Below, piece by piece: positions 17,257-25,548 of a DNA stretch of 64,000 bases (the stretch's first letter is position 1; each line of letters starts with the position of its first letter). A model generated the notes under the pieces. The model was not told the DNA's origin and ran no database searches. It was given only the letters and a program-made list of their open reading frames with translations. Source of the DNA: Dechloromonas sp. (GTDB lineage: Bacteria > Pseudomonadota > Gammaproteobacteria > Burkholderiales > Rhodocyclaceae); assembly GCA_011391255.1 (NCBI GenBank), contig JAABQV010000005.1:109103-173102 (forward strand), read 5' to 3'. A program made the position numbers and the translations under genes.

Positions 17257-19062
17257 GTGAGCAGCCCCAATCAGCCCGCCAACTCCCCAGCCCCCGCCGC
17301 CAATTTCATCCGCAATATTGTCGAAGCCGATCTGGCTGCCGGCAAGCATACCCTGCGGCATTGGGCAGGCAAGCCCGGTACGGCCAGCGACCAGGCCAGC
17401 GGCCCGCTTGACCCAGCGAAAATCCGCACCCGCTTTCCGCCCGAACCGAATGGTTATTTGCACTTTGGCCACGCCAAATCCATTCTCCTCAACTTCGGAC
17501 TGGCCGAGCAGTTTGGTGGCCGCTGTCATCTGCGTTTCGACGATACCAATCCGGAAAAGGAAGAGCAGGAGTACGTCGATGCCATCGTCGATTCGGTCAA
17601 ATGGCTGGGCTGTTCGTGGGAGACGGGTGGTGAAACCAACCTCTATCAAGCCTCCAATTATTTCGACTGGATGGCGCAGTTTGCCGAATATCTGATTTCC
17701 GCCGGCCACGCCTACGTCGATAGCCAGAGCGCCGACGAAATGCGCGCCAATCGCGGTACGCTGACCCAGCCGGGCCAGGATTCGCCGTTCCGGGGTCGTT
17801 CGGTTGCCGAAAACATGGATTTATTCAAGCACATGCAGGCTGGCGAGTTCCCCGATGGCACCCACATCCTGCGTGCAAAAATTGACATGAGCGCGCCGAA
17901 TATCAACTTGCGTGACCCGGCGATTTACCGCATCCGCCACGCCACGCACCACAATACCGGTGATAAGTGGTGCGTGTACCCGATGTACACCTTCGCGCAC
18001 CCGATTGAGGACGCGCTGGAAAACATCACGCACTCGATTTGCACGCTGGAATTTGAAGATCAGCGTCCGTTCTACGACTGGCTGCTGGAGCGTCTGGCCG
18101 AGGGTGGCCTGCTGCAACGCCCGCTGCCGCAGCAAATTGAATTCTCACGCCTCAATTTGACTTACGTTGTGTTGAGCAAGCGCAAGTTGATTCAGCTGGT
18201 CGACGAGAAACATGTTGAAGCTTGGGACGACCCGCGCATGCCAACGCTGGTTGGTGCCCGTCGTCGTGGTTACTCGGCCGAAGGCTTCCGTTTGTTCGCT
18301 GAGCGTATTGGCGTCTCCAAGAACGATTCGCTGATCGACTACGTATTGTTTGAAGAAGCGCAGCGCGAAGTGATGAACTTGTCCGACGAACGCCGCATCG
18401 GCGTGCTTGACCCGCTTAAACTGATTATCGACAACTACCCCGCCGATCAGGTCGAGGAATGCTTTGCGCCAAATCATCCACTCAAAACGGAACTCGGCCA
18501 GCGCGCCATGCCATTCAGCCGTGAATTGTGGATCGAGGCGGAAGACTTCATGGAAGTGCCGAGCAAGGGTTACCGTCGTCTCTTTCCCGGCAATATGGCC
18601 CGCTTACGCTACGGCTATGTCGTTGAATGCACCGGCTGTGACAAAGATGAAAACGGCAGGATTGTTGCGGTGCACTGCAATTATCTGCCGGAAACCAAGT
18701 CCGGCACACCGGGTGCCGACAGCGTCAAGGTCAAGGGTAACCTGCACTGGGTTTCGGTGGCACACGCCTATCAGGCAGAAGTTCGCCTTTATGATCGATT
18801 GTTTAGTGTGCCGGCACCTGGTGCGCGCCGTGAGGGTGATGCGCCTGATCTCGAGCGTGATTTCCTCGATGACCTCAATCCCGTCTCAAAACAGAGCATC
18901 ACCGCCCAGCTTGAGGCGTCGCTCAAAGATGCCAAGCCGGAAGAGCGCTTCCAGTTCGAGCGCCACGGCTATTTTGTCGCCGACCGGATTGATTCCAAAG
19001 CGGGAACACCGGTCTTCAATCGGGCGGTTACGTTGAAGGATTCCTGGGGCAGGGCGGGCTGA
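17257..19062 (+). CDS. glnS: Glutaminyl-tRNA synthetase
   Basis: Class I aminoacyl-tRNA synthetase of 601 residues with a GTG start. The nucleotide-binding signatures are FPPEPNGYLHFGHAKSI (HxGH motif) and VLSKRKL (KMSKS-like), and CRCHLRFDDTNP-type sequence follows the first. The catalytic core and two-barrel anticodon-binding domain are complete. Compared with E. coli GlnRS there are about 23 extra residues (LRHWAGKPGTASDQASGPLD and neighbours) between the N-terminal helix and the first motif, which accounts for part of the greater length. Confidence 0.97.
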   Translation: MSSPNQPANSPAPAANFIRNIVEADLAAGKHTLRHWAGKPGTASDQASGPLDPAKIRTRFPPEPNGYLHFGHAKSILLNFGLAEQFGGRCHLRFDDTNPEKEEQEYVDAIVDSVKWLGCSWETGGETNLYQASNYFDWMAQFAEYLISAGHAYVDSQSADEMRANRGTLTQPGQDSPFRGRSVAENMDLFKHMQAGEFPDGTHILRAKIDMSAPNINLRDPAIYRIRHATHHNTGDKWCVYPMYTFAHPIEDALENITHSICTLEFEDQRPFYDWLLERLAEGGLLQRPLPQQIEFSRLNLTYVVLSKRKLIQLVDEKHVEAWDDPRMPTLVGARRRGYSAEGFRLFAERIGVSKNDSLIDYVLFEEAQREVMNLSDERRIGVLDPLKLIIDNYPADQVEECFAPNHPLKTELGQRAMPFSRELWIEAEDFMEVPSKGYRRLFPGNMARLRYGYVVECTGCDKDENGRIVAVHCNYLPETKSGTPGADSVKVKGNLHWVSVAHAYQAEVRLYDRLFSVPAPGARREGDAPDLERDFLDDLNPVSKQSITAQLEASLKDAKPEERFQFERHGYFVADRIDSKAGTPVFNRAVTLKDSWGRAG

Positions 19063-19069
19063 TTCGCGA

Positions 19070-20254
19070 ATGAAACTCCGTAATGTTGAGCAACTCGGCC
19101 AGGTCTTTACGCCATCCAAGGTAGTGGCTTTCATGCTTGATCTGTGCCGAAACAGCGGACGCGTGCTTGAGCCGTCGGCCGGCGATGGCGCTTTTTACCG
19201 GCCGCTGCTAGCGCAACAACGCGACTGTGTCGGGATCGAATTTGATCCAGGCGTCGCGCCGCCCGGGGTTCTGGTGCAGGATTTTTTCGATTACCCGCTT
19301 AGTGAACAGTTCGACAGCATCATCGGCAACCCGCCTTACGTGCGTTTTCAGGATGTTGCGGTCGACACCCAAAATCGCCTGAAATCTGAATTGTTTGATC
19401 GCCGCAGCAATCTTTTCCTATTCTTTATCGAAAAATGCGTGCGCCACTTGAAGCCTGGCGGTGAGCTGATTTTCATTGTGCCGCGCGAGTTGATCAAGCT
19501 GACTGCCGCCAAGAAACTTAATGCCTGGCTTTACGAGCAGGGCAGCATCACGCATTTTTATGAAACCGGCGACACCAAGGTTTTCGGTGAGCACACGCCC
19601 AATTGCGCCATTTTTCGCTTTGAGAAAGGCCGCACTGATCGTCAGTTGGTGGATGGCCGCCGCTTTGTCGAAGTCGACGGCCAGCTGATGTTTTTGCGCG
19701 ATAGCTACGGCGTGCGTTTCGCCGATGTTTTTTCGGTGAAGGTCGGCGCGGTTTCCGGTGCCGATGCGATTTTTACGCACCCCAAGGGCAACATGGAGTT
19801 CGTTTGCTCCAAAACGGTAGACACCGGCGAAACCCGGCGCATGCTCTATGGCATCAAGCACCCGCATCTGGAAAAACACAAGGCTGAATTGCTTGCACGC
19901 CGCGTCATCCCGTTTGACGAAAGCAATTGGTGGCAATGGGGGCGTGCCTTCCCGATCAACCTGCACCCGCGCATTTACGTCAATGGCCGCACGCGCAAGC
20001 AGGAACCATTTTTTACCCACGACTGCAATAGCTTCGATGGCTCGGTACTGGCGCTATTCACCAAAAACCAGCGCATGGCCCGACGCGACTTGATCCTGTG
20101 CATGATCATGCTGAACAAGGAAGTGAATTGGCAGGAACTGGGTTTTGTTTGCGATGGCCGTTATTTATTTACCCAGCGTAGCCTGCAAAACTGCCTGCTG
20201 CCTGATAGTTTTTCGCGGTTTTTGCCGCCGGTAACTCATAAGGATAGTGCATGA
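19070..20254 (+). CDS. Adenine-specific DNA methyltransferase (M.TaqI-like, orphan)
   Basis: A 394-residue N6-adenine methyltransferase. The S-adenosylmethionine motif I is [12 protein letters not shown] (31-42), motif IV is NPPY (87-90), and a C-terminal target-recognition-like region follows. The order (SAM motif before NPPY, gamma class) matches M.TaqI/Eco57I-type enzymes. No restriction endonuclease lies next to it: it is sandwiched between glnS (8-base gap) and pyrF (4-base overlap), so it is probably a solitary methyltransferase with regulatory or protective function. Confidence 0.85.
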   Translation: MKLRNVEQLGQVFTPSKVVAFMLDLCRNSGRVLEPSAGDGAFYRPLLAQQRDCVGIEFDPGVAPPGVLVQDFFDYPLSEQFDSIIGNPPYVRFQDVAVDTQNRLKSELFDRRSNLFLFFIEKCVRHLKPGGELIFIVPRELIKLTAAKKLNAWLYEQGSITHFYETGDTKVFGEHTPNCAIFRFEKGRTDRQLVDGRRFVEVDGQLMFLRDSYGVRFADVFSVKVGAVSGADAIFTHPKGNMEFVCSKTVDTGETRRMLYGIKHPHLEKHKAELLARRVIPFDESNWWQWGRAFPINLHPRIYVNGRTRKQEPFFTHDCNSFDGSVLALFTKNQRMARRDLILCMIMLNKEVNWQELGFVCDGRYLFTQRSLQNCLLPDSFSRFLPPVTHKDSA

Positions 20255-21063
20255 CTTTCACCAAAATGCTCGCCGCCGCCTGGAAGAAAAATGACTCTCT
20301 GCTTTGCGTCGGCCTTGACCCCGATCCAGCTAAATTTCCAGAGCACCTCAAGTGCCGTGATGATGCCATCTTCGGTTTTTGTGCCGACATCGTTGACGCC
20401 ACGGCGGATCTCGTTTGCAGCTTCAAGCCGCAAATCGCCTACTTTGCTGCGCATCGCGCCGAAGATCAGCTGGAAGCACTGATTGCGCATATTCACCAAA
20501 ATCATCCGGGGATGCCGGTCATCCTCGATGCCAAACGCGGCGATATCGGCTCGACCGCCGAGCAATACGCCATCGAAGCTTTCGAGCGCTACAAAGCCGA
20601 TGCGGTTACGGTCAACCCGTATATGGGCCGCGATTCTGTTAATCCATATCTCGCCTACGCCGACAAGGGGGTGATACTGCTTTGCCGTACCTCCAACCCT
20701 GGTGGCAGCGATTTGCAATTTCTCGATGTCGGTGGTGAAAAGCTCTATGAGCGGGTTGCCCGTCTTGCCGCGAACGAATGGAACAGCAATGGCCAGATTA
20801 GCCTGGTCGTCGGCGCCACTTTTCCGGCCGAAATCGCCCGCGTGCGCCAGATCGTTGGCGATGTGCCCTTGCTGGTGCCGGGCATCGGCGCTCAGGGCGG
20901 TGACATTGAGGCGACCGTCAAGGCTGGCTGCACGGCAAATGGCGGTGGCTTGATGATCAACTCGTCGCGTGCCATTCTTTATGCCGGCAAGGACGAACGT
21001 TTTACCGTCGCCGCCCGCCGTGTCGCACAGGAAACCCGTGACGCCATCAATCTCTACCGCTAA
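20251..21063 (+). CDS. pyrF: Orotidine 5'-phosphate decarboxylase (type 2)
   Basis: A 270-residue enzyme for the last step of UMP synthesis. The catalytic [15 protein letters not shown] loop (Lys-Asp network) is present, preceded by [13 protein letters not shown] and followed by [13 protein letters not shown] and the phosphate-binding [10 protein letters not shown]. The length and GST(A) pattern put it in the longer type 2 (archaeal/myxobacterial-like) subfamily. It starts within the stop of the methyltransferase gene (ATGA), so the two are co-translated. Confidence 0.96.
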   Translation: MTFTKMLAAAWKKNDSLLCVGLDPDPAKFPEHLKCRDDAIFGFCADIVDATADLVCSFKPQIAYFAAHRAEDQLEALIAHIHQNHPGMPVILDAKRGDIGSTAEQYAIEAFERYKADAVTVNPYMGRDSVNPYLAYADKGVILLCRTSNPGGSDLQFLDVGGEKLYERVARLAANEWNSNGQISLVVGATFPAEIARVRQIVGDVPLLVPGIGAQGGDIEATVKAGCTANGGGLMINSSRAILYAGKDERFTVAARRVAQETRDAINLYR

Positions 21064-21074
21064 GGAATAGCCAG

Positions 21075-21950
21075 ATGCGCATGGATGACCAACGAAGTAG
21101 CGATAACGTCGAAGACCGACGTGGCATGGGTGGTGGCGGTTTGCGCCTCGGCGGTGGTCGCATGGGGATCGGCACTATTGCCATTGCGCTGGTTGCCAGC
21201 TATTTCCTTGGCATCAATCCGCTGACCGTCCTTGATATGTTGAGCGGCGGCGGTATGCCGGCGATTGAGCAGAGCGCACCGCCGGCAAAGGCGCCGCCCA
21301 CCAACGACACGACGGCGCTCTTCGTTTCAAAAGTGCTAGCCTCAACTGAAGATACCTGGAACGAGGCTTTTCGAGCCAATGGCAAGCGCTATCAGGAACC
21401 CAAGCTGGTGCTTTTTTCCGGCGTGACGCCGACCGCTTGCGGCACTGGCCAGTCGGCGATGGGGCCGTTCTACTGCCCGGGCGACCAGAAGGTTTATATC
21501 GACCTGCAGTTTTTTAACGAATTGAAGTCGCGCTTCAAGGCGCCCGGCGAATTTGCCCAGGCTTACGTCATTGCCCATGAAGTTGGCCACCATGTGCAAA
21601 ACCTGCTCGGCATTGCCGACAAGGTACGCACCGCCCAGCAGCGGGCGAGCAAGGCGGAAGCCAATGCATTATCAGTGCGTATGGAGCTACAGGCGGATTG
21701 TCTGGCCGGGGTTTGGGGTAAACGTACCGATACGATGAAAAATGTCCTCGAGCCGGGCGATCTTGAAGCCGCGCTGGCGGCAGCTTCGGCGATTGGCGAT
21801 GACCGCCTCCAGCAACAATCGCAGGGTCGTATCGTGCCGGAAAGCTTTACCCATGGCAGTTCGGCGCAACGCGTAAAGTGGTTCAGAACCGGCTTTGAAA
21901 CTGGCGATATGAACCAATGCAACACCTTCGACCGAAAAGTGCGGCTATAA
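21075..21950 (+). CDS. ypfJ: YpfJ-family neutral zinc metallopeptidase
   Basis: A 291-residue membrane-anchored metallopeptidase. A Gly/Arg-rich cytoplasmic start is followed by one transmembrane segment (IGTIAIALVASYFLGINPL, about 32-50), then a periplasmic catalytic domain with the zinc site HEVGHH (168-173) and a downstream ELQADCLAG motif giving the third ligand region. The protein is full length for the family; its substrate is unknown. It lies 11 bases after pyrF and ends at a shared hairpin terminator. Confidence 0.93.
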   Translation: MRMDDQRSSDNVEDRRGMGGGGLRLGGGRMGIGTIAIALVASYFLGINPLTVLDMLSGGGMPAIEQSAPPAKAPPTNDTTALFVSKVLASTEDTWNEAFRANGKRYQEPKLVLFSGVTPTACGTGQSAMGPFYCPGDQKVYIDLQFFNELKSRFKAPGEFAQAYVIAHEVGHHVQNLLGIADKVRTAQQRASKAEANALSVRMELQADCLAGVWGKRTDTMKNVLEPGDLEAALAAASAIGDDRLQQQSQGRIVPESFTHGSSAQRVKWFRTGFETGDMNQCNTFDRKVRL

Positions 21951-21976
21951 AAAAGGGGACGCCGTGGCGTCCCCTT
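21949..21976. terminator. Bidirectional terminator between ypfJ and sqr
   Basis: Perfect 11-bp stem AAGGGGACGCC / GGCGTCCCCTT with a 2-base centre (21953-21976). On the minus strand it is followed by six T (21947-21952), so it strongly terminates the sqr transcript; on the plus strand the T-tract is weak. Confidence 0.85.
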
Positions 21977-21996
21977 CGATCCCTGAGCAGTACAGC

Positions 21997-23268
21997 TTAT
22001 TTTAGCTTTTCAATTCCCAGCATCTTGAGCACGCTGCCCTCATAGAAGGGCTCTGAGTTGCCTTTCTTCATCTTGCGGATGAAGTATTTCTCAAAACCGA
22101 TTTTAGCCAGGTGAACCCACTTTCCTTCGGCAAACCAGTTGACGTTACGCGGCGGAATCTGCGGGATGGCAACGAAGGCCACACCGCTATCGCCGAAGTC
22201 GGCCAGACAGATGGCGTTCCAGGTAGCTTCGCGATCCGCATTGCCGCCATCAAGGTCGGCATGGATGTTATGCACAGTGGCAGTGACCATCGATTCGATC
22301 ATGTAGCCGGTTTTAGGCGTGCCGACCGGGATTGGTGTCGGCTCGACCGGCGGAATTGCCACGCAGACACCGACGGCGAAGATGTTTTTGTATTTCTGGT
22401 TGCGCTGATGTTTGTCGACGGTAATAAAGCCGCGTGGATTGGTCAGGCCTTCAATACCAAACACCGCATCGACGCCTTTGAAGGCCGGCAACATCATGCT
22501 GTATTTGAACGGCAACTCGTGCTTGCGCTTTTCGACACCCATGTCGTCGTGCTCGGTTACGAACATCATGCCGGCCTCGACTTTGGTGACTTTGGCATTA
22601 CAAATCCACTTGATGTGCTTGTCGCGCATGCCAGACTCAAGAATGCCCTTGGAGTCACCGACGCCACCGAGGCCAAGGTGGCCAATGTAAGGCTCGGAGG
22701 TAACGAAGGTCATCGGCACTTTGCTGCGAATTTTGCGGCGACGCAGATCAGTATTCATGATGAAGGCGTACTCATAGGCCGGGCCGTAGCATGAGGCTCC
22801 CTGAACTGCGCCGACGATGATCGGGCCCGGATCGGCACAGAACTCATCCCATTTGTCGTAGGACTCCATCGCGTGATCAACGTGGCAAACCGAAGCGGTA
22901 TGGCCGCCATGCGGGCCGAGACCCTCGATTTCGTCGAATGCCAGCTTGGGGCCGGTGGCGATGACCAGATAATCGTAGGCAAGGCGCGAATCGTCGTTGA
23001 GTTCCAGTTCATTTTGATCCGGATGAACCCGCTTGACGCCGGTCGAAATGAATTCAATGCCCTTGCGCTGCAGATATGTGCGAACCGGAAACTCGATCTG
23101 CTTGCGTTCCCGCCACTTGACACCAACCCACGGGTTGGAGGGCGTGAAATGGAAGTTTTCTGTGTTTGAAACAACAGTAACTTTGTGTTTTTTATCGAGC
23201 TTTTCCCGCATCTCGTAAGCTGCTGGCATGCCCCCGATGCCGGCGCCCATAATGACTACGTGTGCCAT
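21997..23268 (-). CDS. sqr: Sulfide:quinone oxidoreductase (type I Sqr)
   Basis: A 423-residue FAD enzyme that oxidises sulfide to polysulfide or sulfane sulfur and reduces quinone at the membrane. The FAD site is VVIMGAGIGGMPAAYEM (4-20). The three catalytic cysteines are at C128 (SVCHVDHA), C160 (GASCYGPAYEY) and C354 (TWNAICLAD), in the same order and nearly the same numbering as the Acidithiobacillus enzyme. The C-terminal amphipathic membrane helices (KIGFEKYFIRKMKKG) are present. The start at 23268 follows a strong GGAGGGGGAG; an upstream in-frame ATG at 23316 lacks one. Confidence 0.95.
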   Translation of the reverse strand: MAHVVIMGAGIGGMPAAYEMREKLDKKHKVTVVSNTENFHFTPSNPWVGVKWRERKQIEFPVRTYLQRKGIEFISTGVKRVHPDQNELELNDDSRLAYDYLVIATGPKLAFDEIEGLGPHGGHTASVCHVDHAMESYDKWDEFCADPGPIIVGAVQGASCYGPAYEYAFIMNTDLRRRKIRSKVPMTFVTSEPYIGHLGLGGVGDSKGILESGMRDKHIKWICNAKVTKVEAGMMFVTEHDDMGVEKRKHELPFKYSMMLPAFKGVDAVFGIEGLTNPRGFITVDKHQRNQKYKNIFAVGVCVAIPPVEPTPIPVGTPKTGYMIESMVTATVHNIHADLDGGNADREATWNAICLADFGDSGVAFVAIPQIPPRNVNWFAEGKWVHLAKIGFEKYFIRKMKKGNSEPFYEGSVLKMLGIEKLK

Positions 23269-23347
23269 ATCTCCCCCTCCTCCTCGTTTTGTCCGTTGGT
23301 GCCCCGGCGTCTCCAAAGGCAGGGCGCCGAGTACATCTCCAAGACAG

Positions 23348-23410
23348 CTATTAGGCGCAATCGGGGGAGGACTTGTCTATAACTAGTTCGGGTGGGTGGG
23401 TTGTAACCCC
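23348..23410 (-). promoter_or_regulatory. sqr promoter with tandem GGGTTAT-like sites
   Basis: On the minus strand: GGGGTTAC (23410-23403), then CACCC, 4 bases, TAGTTAT (23394-23379) continuing to GACA (23374), a 12-base gap, and ATTGCGCCTAATAG (23361-23348), whose TAATAG is a good -10. The second half is nearly identical to the soeA promoter, including the 12-base gap. The leader to the ATG would be about 73 bases. Confidence 0.65.
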
Positions 23411-23420
23411 GTAGAGAGCG

Positions 23421-24086
23421 TCACGGTCGTGGCGTAGACTCGCCGCTGTTTTCCTTGGTGAATAAAACGGCTGCTTTTACCCTTGAAGAAAGGTTCAGCT
23501 TGGTCAGAATGTGCCGAACGTGTTGTTTGACCGTGTCGTAGCTGATCGAGAGATTTTGAGCGATAACCTTGTTGCTTTCCCCCCGCGCCAGTAACTGAAT
23601 GATTTCGCGCTCGCGCTCAGTCAGAAGCTTCAGTGAGTTCTTCGGCTCTTGACCGGATTGCTCGCCACGCAGCAGGTCGATCATCTTCACCGTCATGGCC
23701 GGAGCAACCACCAGTTCTCCGGCAGCGACGCGGCGAATCGAGTCCACGACGTCTTCAGGTGCCATATCCTTGAGCAAATAGCCGCGTACGCCGGCACGAA
23801 TCGCATTCGACAGATCCACTTCAGAGTCGCTCATCGTCAGCATGACGATGGGAATCGTGCAGCCTTCACTGCGCAACTGGGTGATTACTGCAATGCCGTC
23901 GAGCGGTTTCATGCGCAAGTCGATGATCAGCAGATCGGGCTTCTCGACGCACAGTGTGCGTAGTTCGTCGATGTTGCCGGTGGTGCCCAAAACGGTGAAG
24001 TCATAGCAGTTGGCAAGCAATTCGCTAAGTCCGCGCCGACACAAGGATTGGTCGTCGACCAATATCACTTTTAGTTTTTCAGTCAA
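23421..24086 (-). CDS. NarL/FixJ-family response regulator
   Basis: A DNA-binding response regulator of about 221 residues. The receiver domain begins KVILVDDQSLCRRGLSELL, with the phospho-acceptor Asp in LLIIDLRMKPLDG and Lys in GYLLKDMAPEDV. The C-terminal LuxR-type helix-turn-helix is LTEREREIIQLLARGESNKVIAQNLSISYDTVKQHVRHIL. The start is set at the TTG at 24086: GGAGAG lies eight bases upstream and the receiver begins there; the open frame runs further but overlaps the kinase. It overlaps the kinase stop by 8 bp and precedes sqr on the same strand. Confidence 0.9.
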   Translation of the reverse strand: MTEKLKVILVDDQSLCRRGLSELLANCYDFTVLGTTGNIDELRTLCVEKPDLLIIDLRMKPLDGIAVITQLRSEGCTIPIVMLTMSDSEVDLSNAIRAGVRGYLLKDMAPEDVVDSIRRVAAGELVVAPAMTVKMIDLLRGEQSGQEPKNSLKLLTEREREIIQLLARGESNKVIAQNLSISYDTVKQHVRHILTKLNLSSRVKAAVLFTKENSGESTPRP

Positions 24087-25317
24087 TTGTCTCTCTCCAG
24101 TCAAGTGTCGGTTCGGGGAAAAAGAGTTGAACTTGCGTTCCCTTCCCCGTCGCACTTTTTACTTTTATGTTGCCGCCGATTCTCTGCGCTCGCTCACGCA
24201 TTATAAGCATTCCATAATGTCCTTCGACTGGTTTGAAGGTTTGCGCCCCGACACCGTTGTCTTCAATCGTAAAAACGTAGTAGCCAAAGCTGGTGTCAAC
24301 GAAGAGCCGGGCATGCTGCGCGCCGGAATGTCGGGCTATGTTGTTCAAGGCCTCACGCACAATATTGAAGACCTGAATCTCGAACTCAAAGGGCAGGGCG
24401 AGATCGACAATACGGTTTTGAAATTCCAGTTCAATCGAGTTCCGTTTGCGGAATTCATCGACCAATACCCACAATGATGCGGCGAGGCCGCCAGGGTTGA
24501 GCTCCGAGCGGAAATCGGCGATCAGATCGCGTGCCGCCTTTTGCGCCATTTCCAGCGCCTCGTCGATATCCTCGGTGTATTTGAGTGCGGCCTCATTTTT
24601 GCCGGTCCGGACAGTTTCGGCGACCAGGCTGGTTCGCATTCGGGCAAACGTCAGTGTTTGCGCCAATGAGTCGTGAATGTTGTTGGCGATGTCCCGGCGC
24701 GCAGCAAGGCGGGCTGCGCGGTAGGACTCGCGGTTGATCCGGGTGAACTCGATGGCGGCACCCATCATTTCAGCAAAGGCGGCAACAGTGTTCATGACCT
24801 TGCTGGATGCTTCGCGGGGCGCATCAAAAAACAGGGTCAGAATGCCGAGTGGTGTACCGGGCTGGTTCGGTGACTCAAGTGGCGCCGCAACCAGTGACTG
24901 TGAGCGGCAACTGGCATAACGGCACTGCTCACGTGCTGCGCAAGTGCTGATGTCCGAGGCGCGAACAACGCGCCCTAAAGTGGCAATATCAATTGCCTCA
25001 CAATCCAGTTCGACAAAGCTTTCAGCTTCGTCCTGCAACTCCGCTGAGAGTCCGGCAGAGCTAATGATTTGCAAGGTGTGCCCATCCGGTGCGAGCAGAC
25101 GGACAACGCCGGCTGTTGCATGGACTGTGCCAATGTTGCTTTCGAGAAAAGTAGCCAGCAGGGACTTAAGTTCGCCTGCGTGGGGGACGGCTATTTCGTG
25201 GTCCAGGCACGCATCCAGGCCACCATCGTTGCCGGGAGGCAAAAAAAACGGTTCCTGGCTCCAGACAAAATCAGGCTTGGTGGCCTCGGTCGTTGCAATC
25301 GCTATTGAGCTCTGCAA
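24079..25317 (-). CDS. NarX-like soluble sensor histidine kinase with GAF domain
   Basis: A 412-residue kinase of the HisKA_3/HATPase family. No membrane segment is seen, so it senses a cytoplasmic signal. A GAF-like domain (about 45-190) carries a cysteine cluster C126, C132, C137 (STCAAREQCRYASC) plus C106. The phospho-accepting motif is RDIANNIHDSLAQTL with H215; the ATP domain shows REALNNIARH (N box, 321-330) and DNGVG (353-357). It is the partner of the response regulator that overlaps it, and lies divergent from soeA. A thiol, polysulfide or Fe-S based sulfur or redox signal is a reasonable inference. Confidence 0.88.
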   Translation of the reverse strand: MQSSIAIATTEATKPDFVWSQEPFFLPPGNDGGLDACLDHEIAVPHAGELKSLLATFLESNIGTVHATAGVVRLLAPDGHTLQIISSAGLSAELQDEAESFVELDCEAIDIATLGRVVRASDISTCAAREQCRYASCRSQSLVAAPLESPNQPGTPLGILTLFFDAPREASSKVMNTVAAFAEMMGAAIEFTRINRESYRAARLAARRDIANNIHDSLAQTLTFARMRTSLVAETVRTGKNEAALKYTEDIDEALEMAQKAARDLIADFRSELNPGGLAASLWVLVDEFRKRNSIELEFQNRIVDLALPFEFEIQVFNIVREALNNIARHSGAQHARLFVDTSFGYYVFTIEDNGVGAQTFKPVEGHYGMLIMRERAQRIGGNIKVKSATGKGTQVQLFFPEPTLDWRETID

Positions 25318-25395
25318 TTTGATCGCCCTTTATTAGTGGATTCCCATAGACTAAGGCGAATTTCGCGAAACATCAACCAATAGGGAGTGGGCATA

Positions 25396-25467
25396 CACCC
25401 ATCAGGGTTATACCCCTCCTCCCCCGTTGTAGTTATAGACACAAAGTGAGCCAATTGCGCTTAATAG
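25396..25467 (+). promoter_or_regulatory. soeA promoter with tandem GGGTTAT-like sites
   Basis: CACCC, ATCA, GGGTTAT (25396-25411) and CCCCC, GTTG, TAGTTAT (25421-25436) followed by AGACA; 12 bases later ATTGCGCTTAATAG (25454-25467). TAATAG is a likely -10, giving a start near 25474 and a leader of about 75 bases to the ATG at 25549. The layout is shared with sqr. Confidence 0.65.
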
Positions 25468-25548
25468 TGGAGCTTGCAAAAAGCTCGCGCTGAGGCAATT
25501 TCTCCGAGATTCGTGAGCGTGACATCCACCTCAAACAAGATAAAAACT

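Noticed and set aside
17188..17709. N-terminal extension of CrcB by 174 codons
   Set aside because: The extension lies wholly antisense to glnS, and CrcB proteins are about 125-135 residues; the ATG at 17187 gives the family length.
25396..25436. Canonical NarL 7-2-7 site at the sulfur promoters
   Set aside because: The CCC and GGG triplets are separated by four (or five) bases, while a 7-2-7 NarL site would need six between them; the motif is related in style but not the Escherichia coli NarL site.
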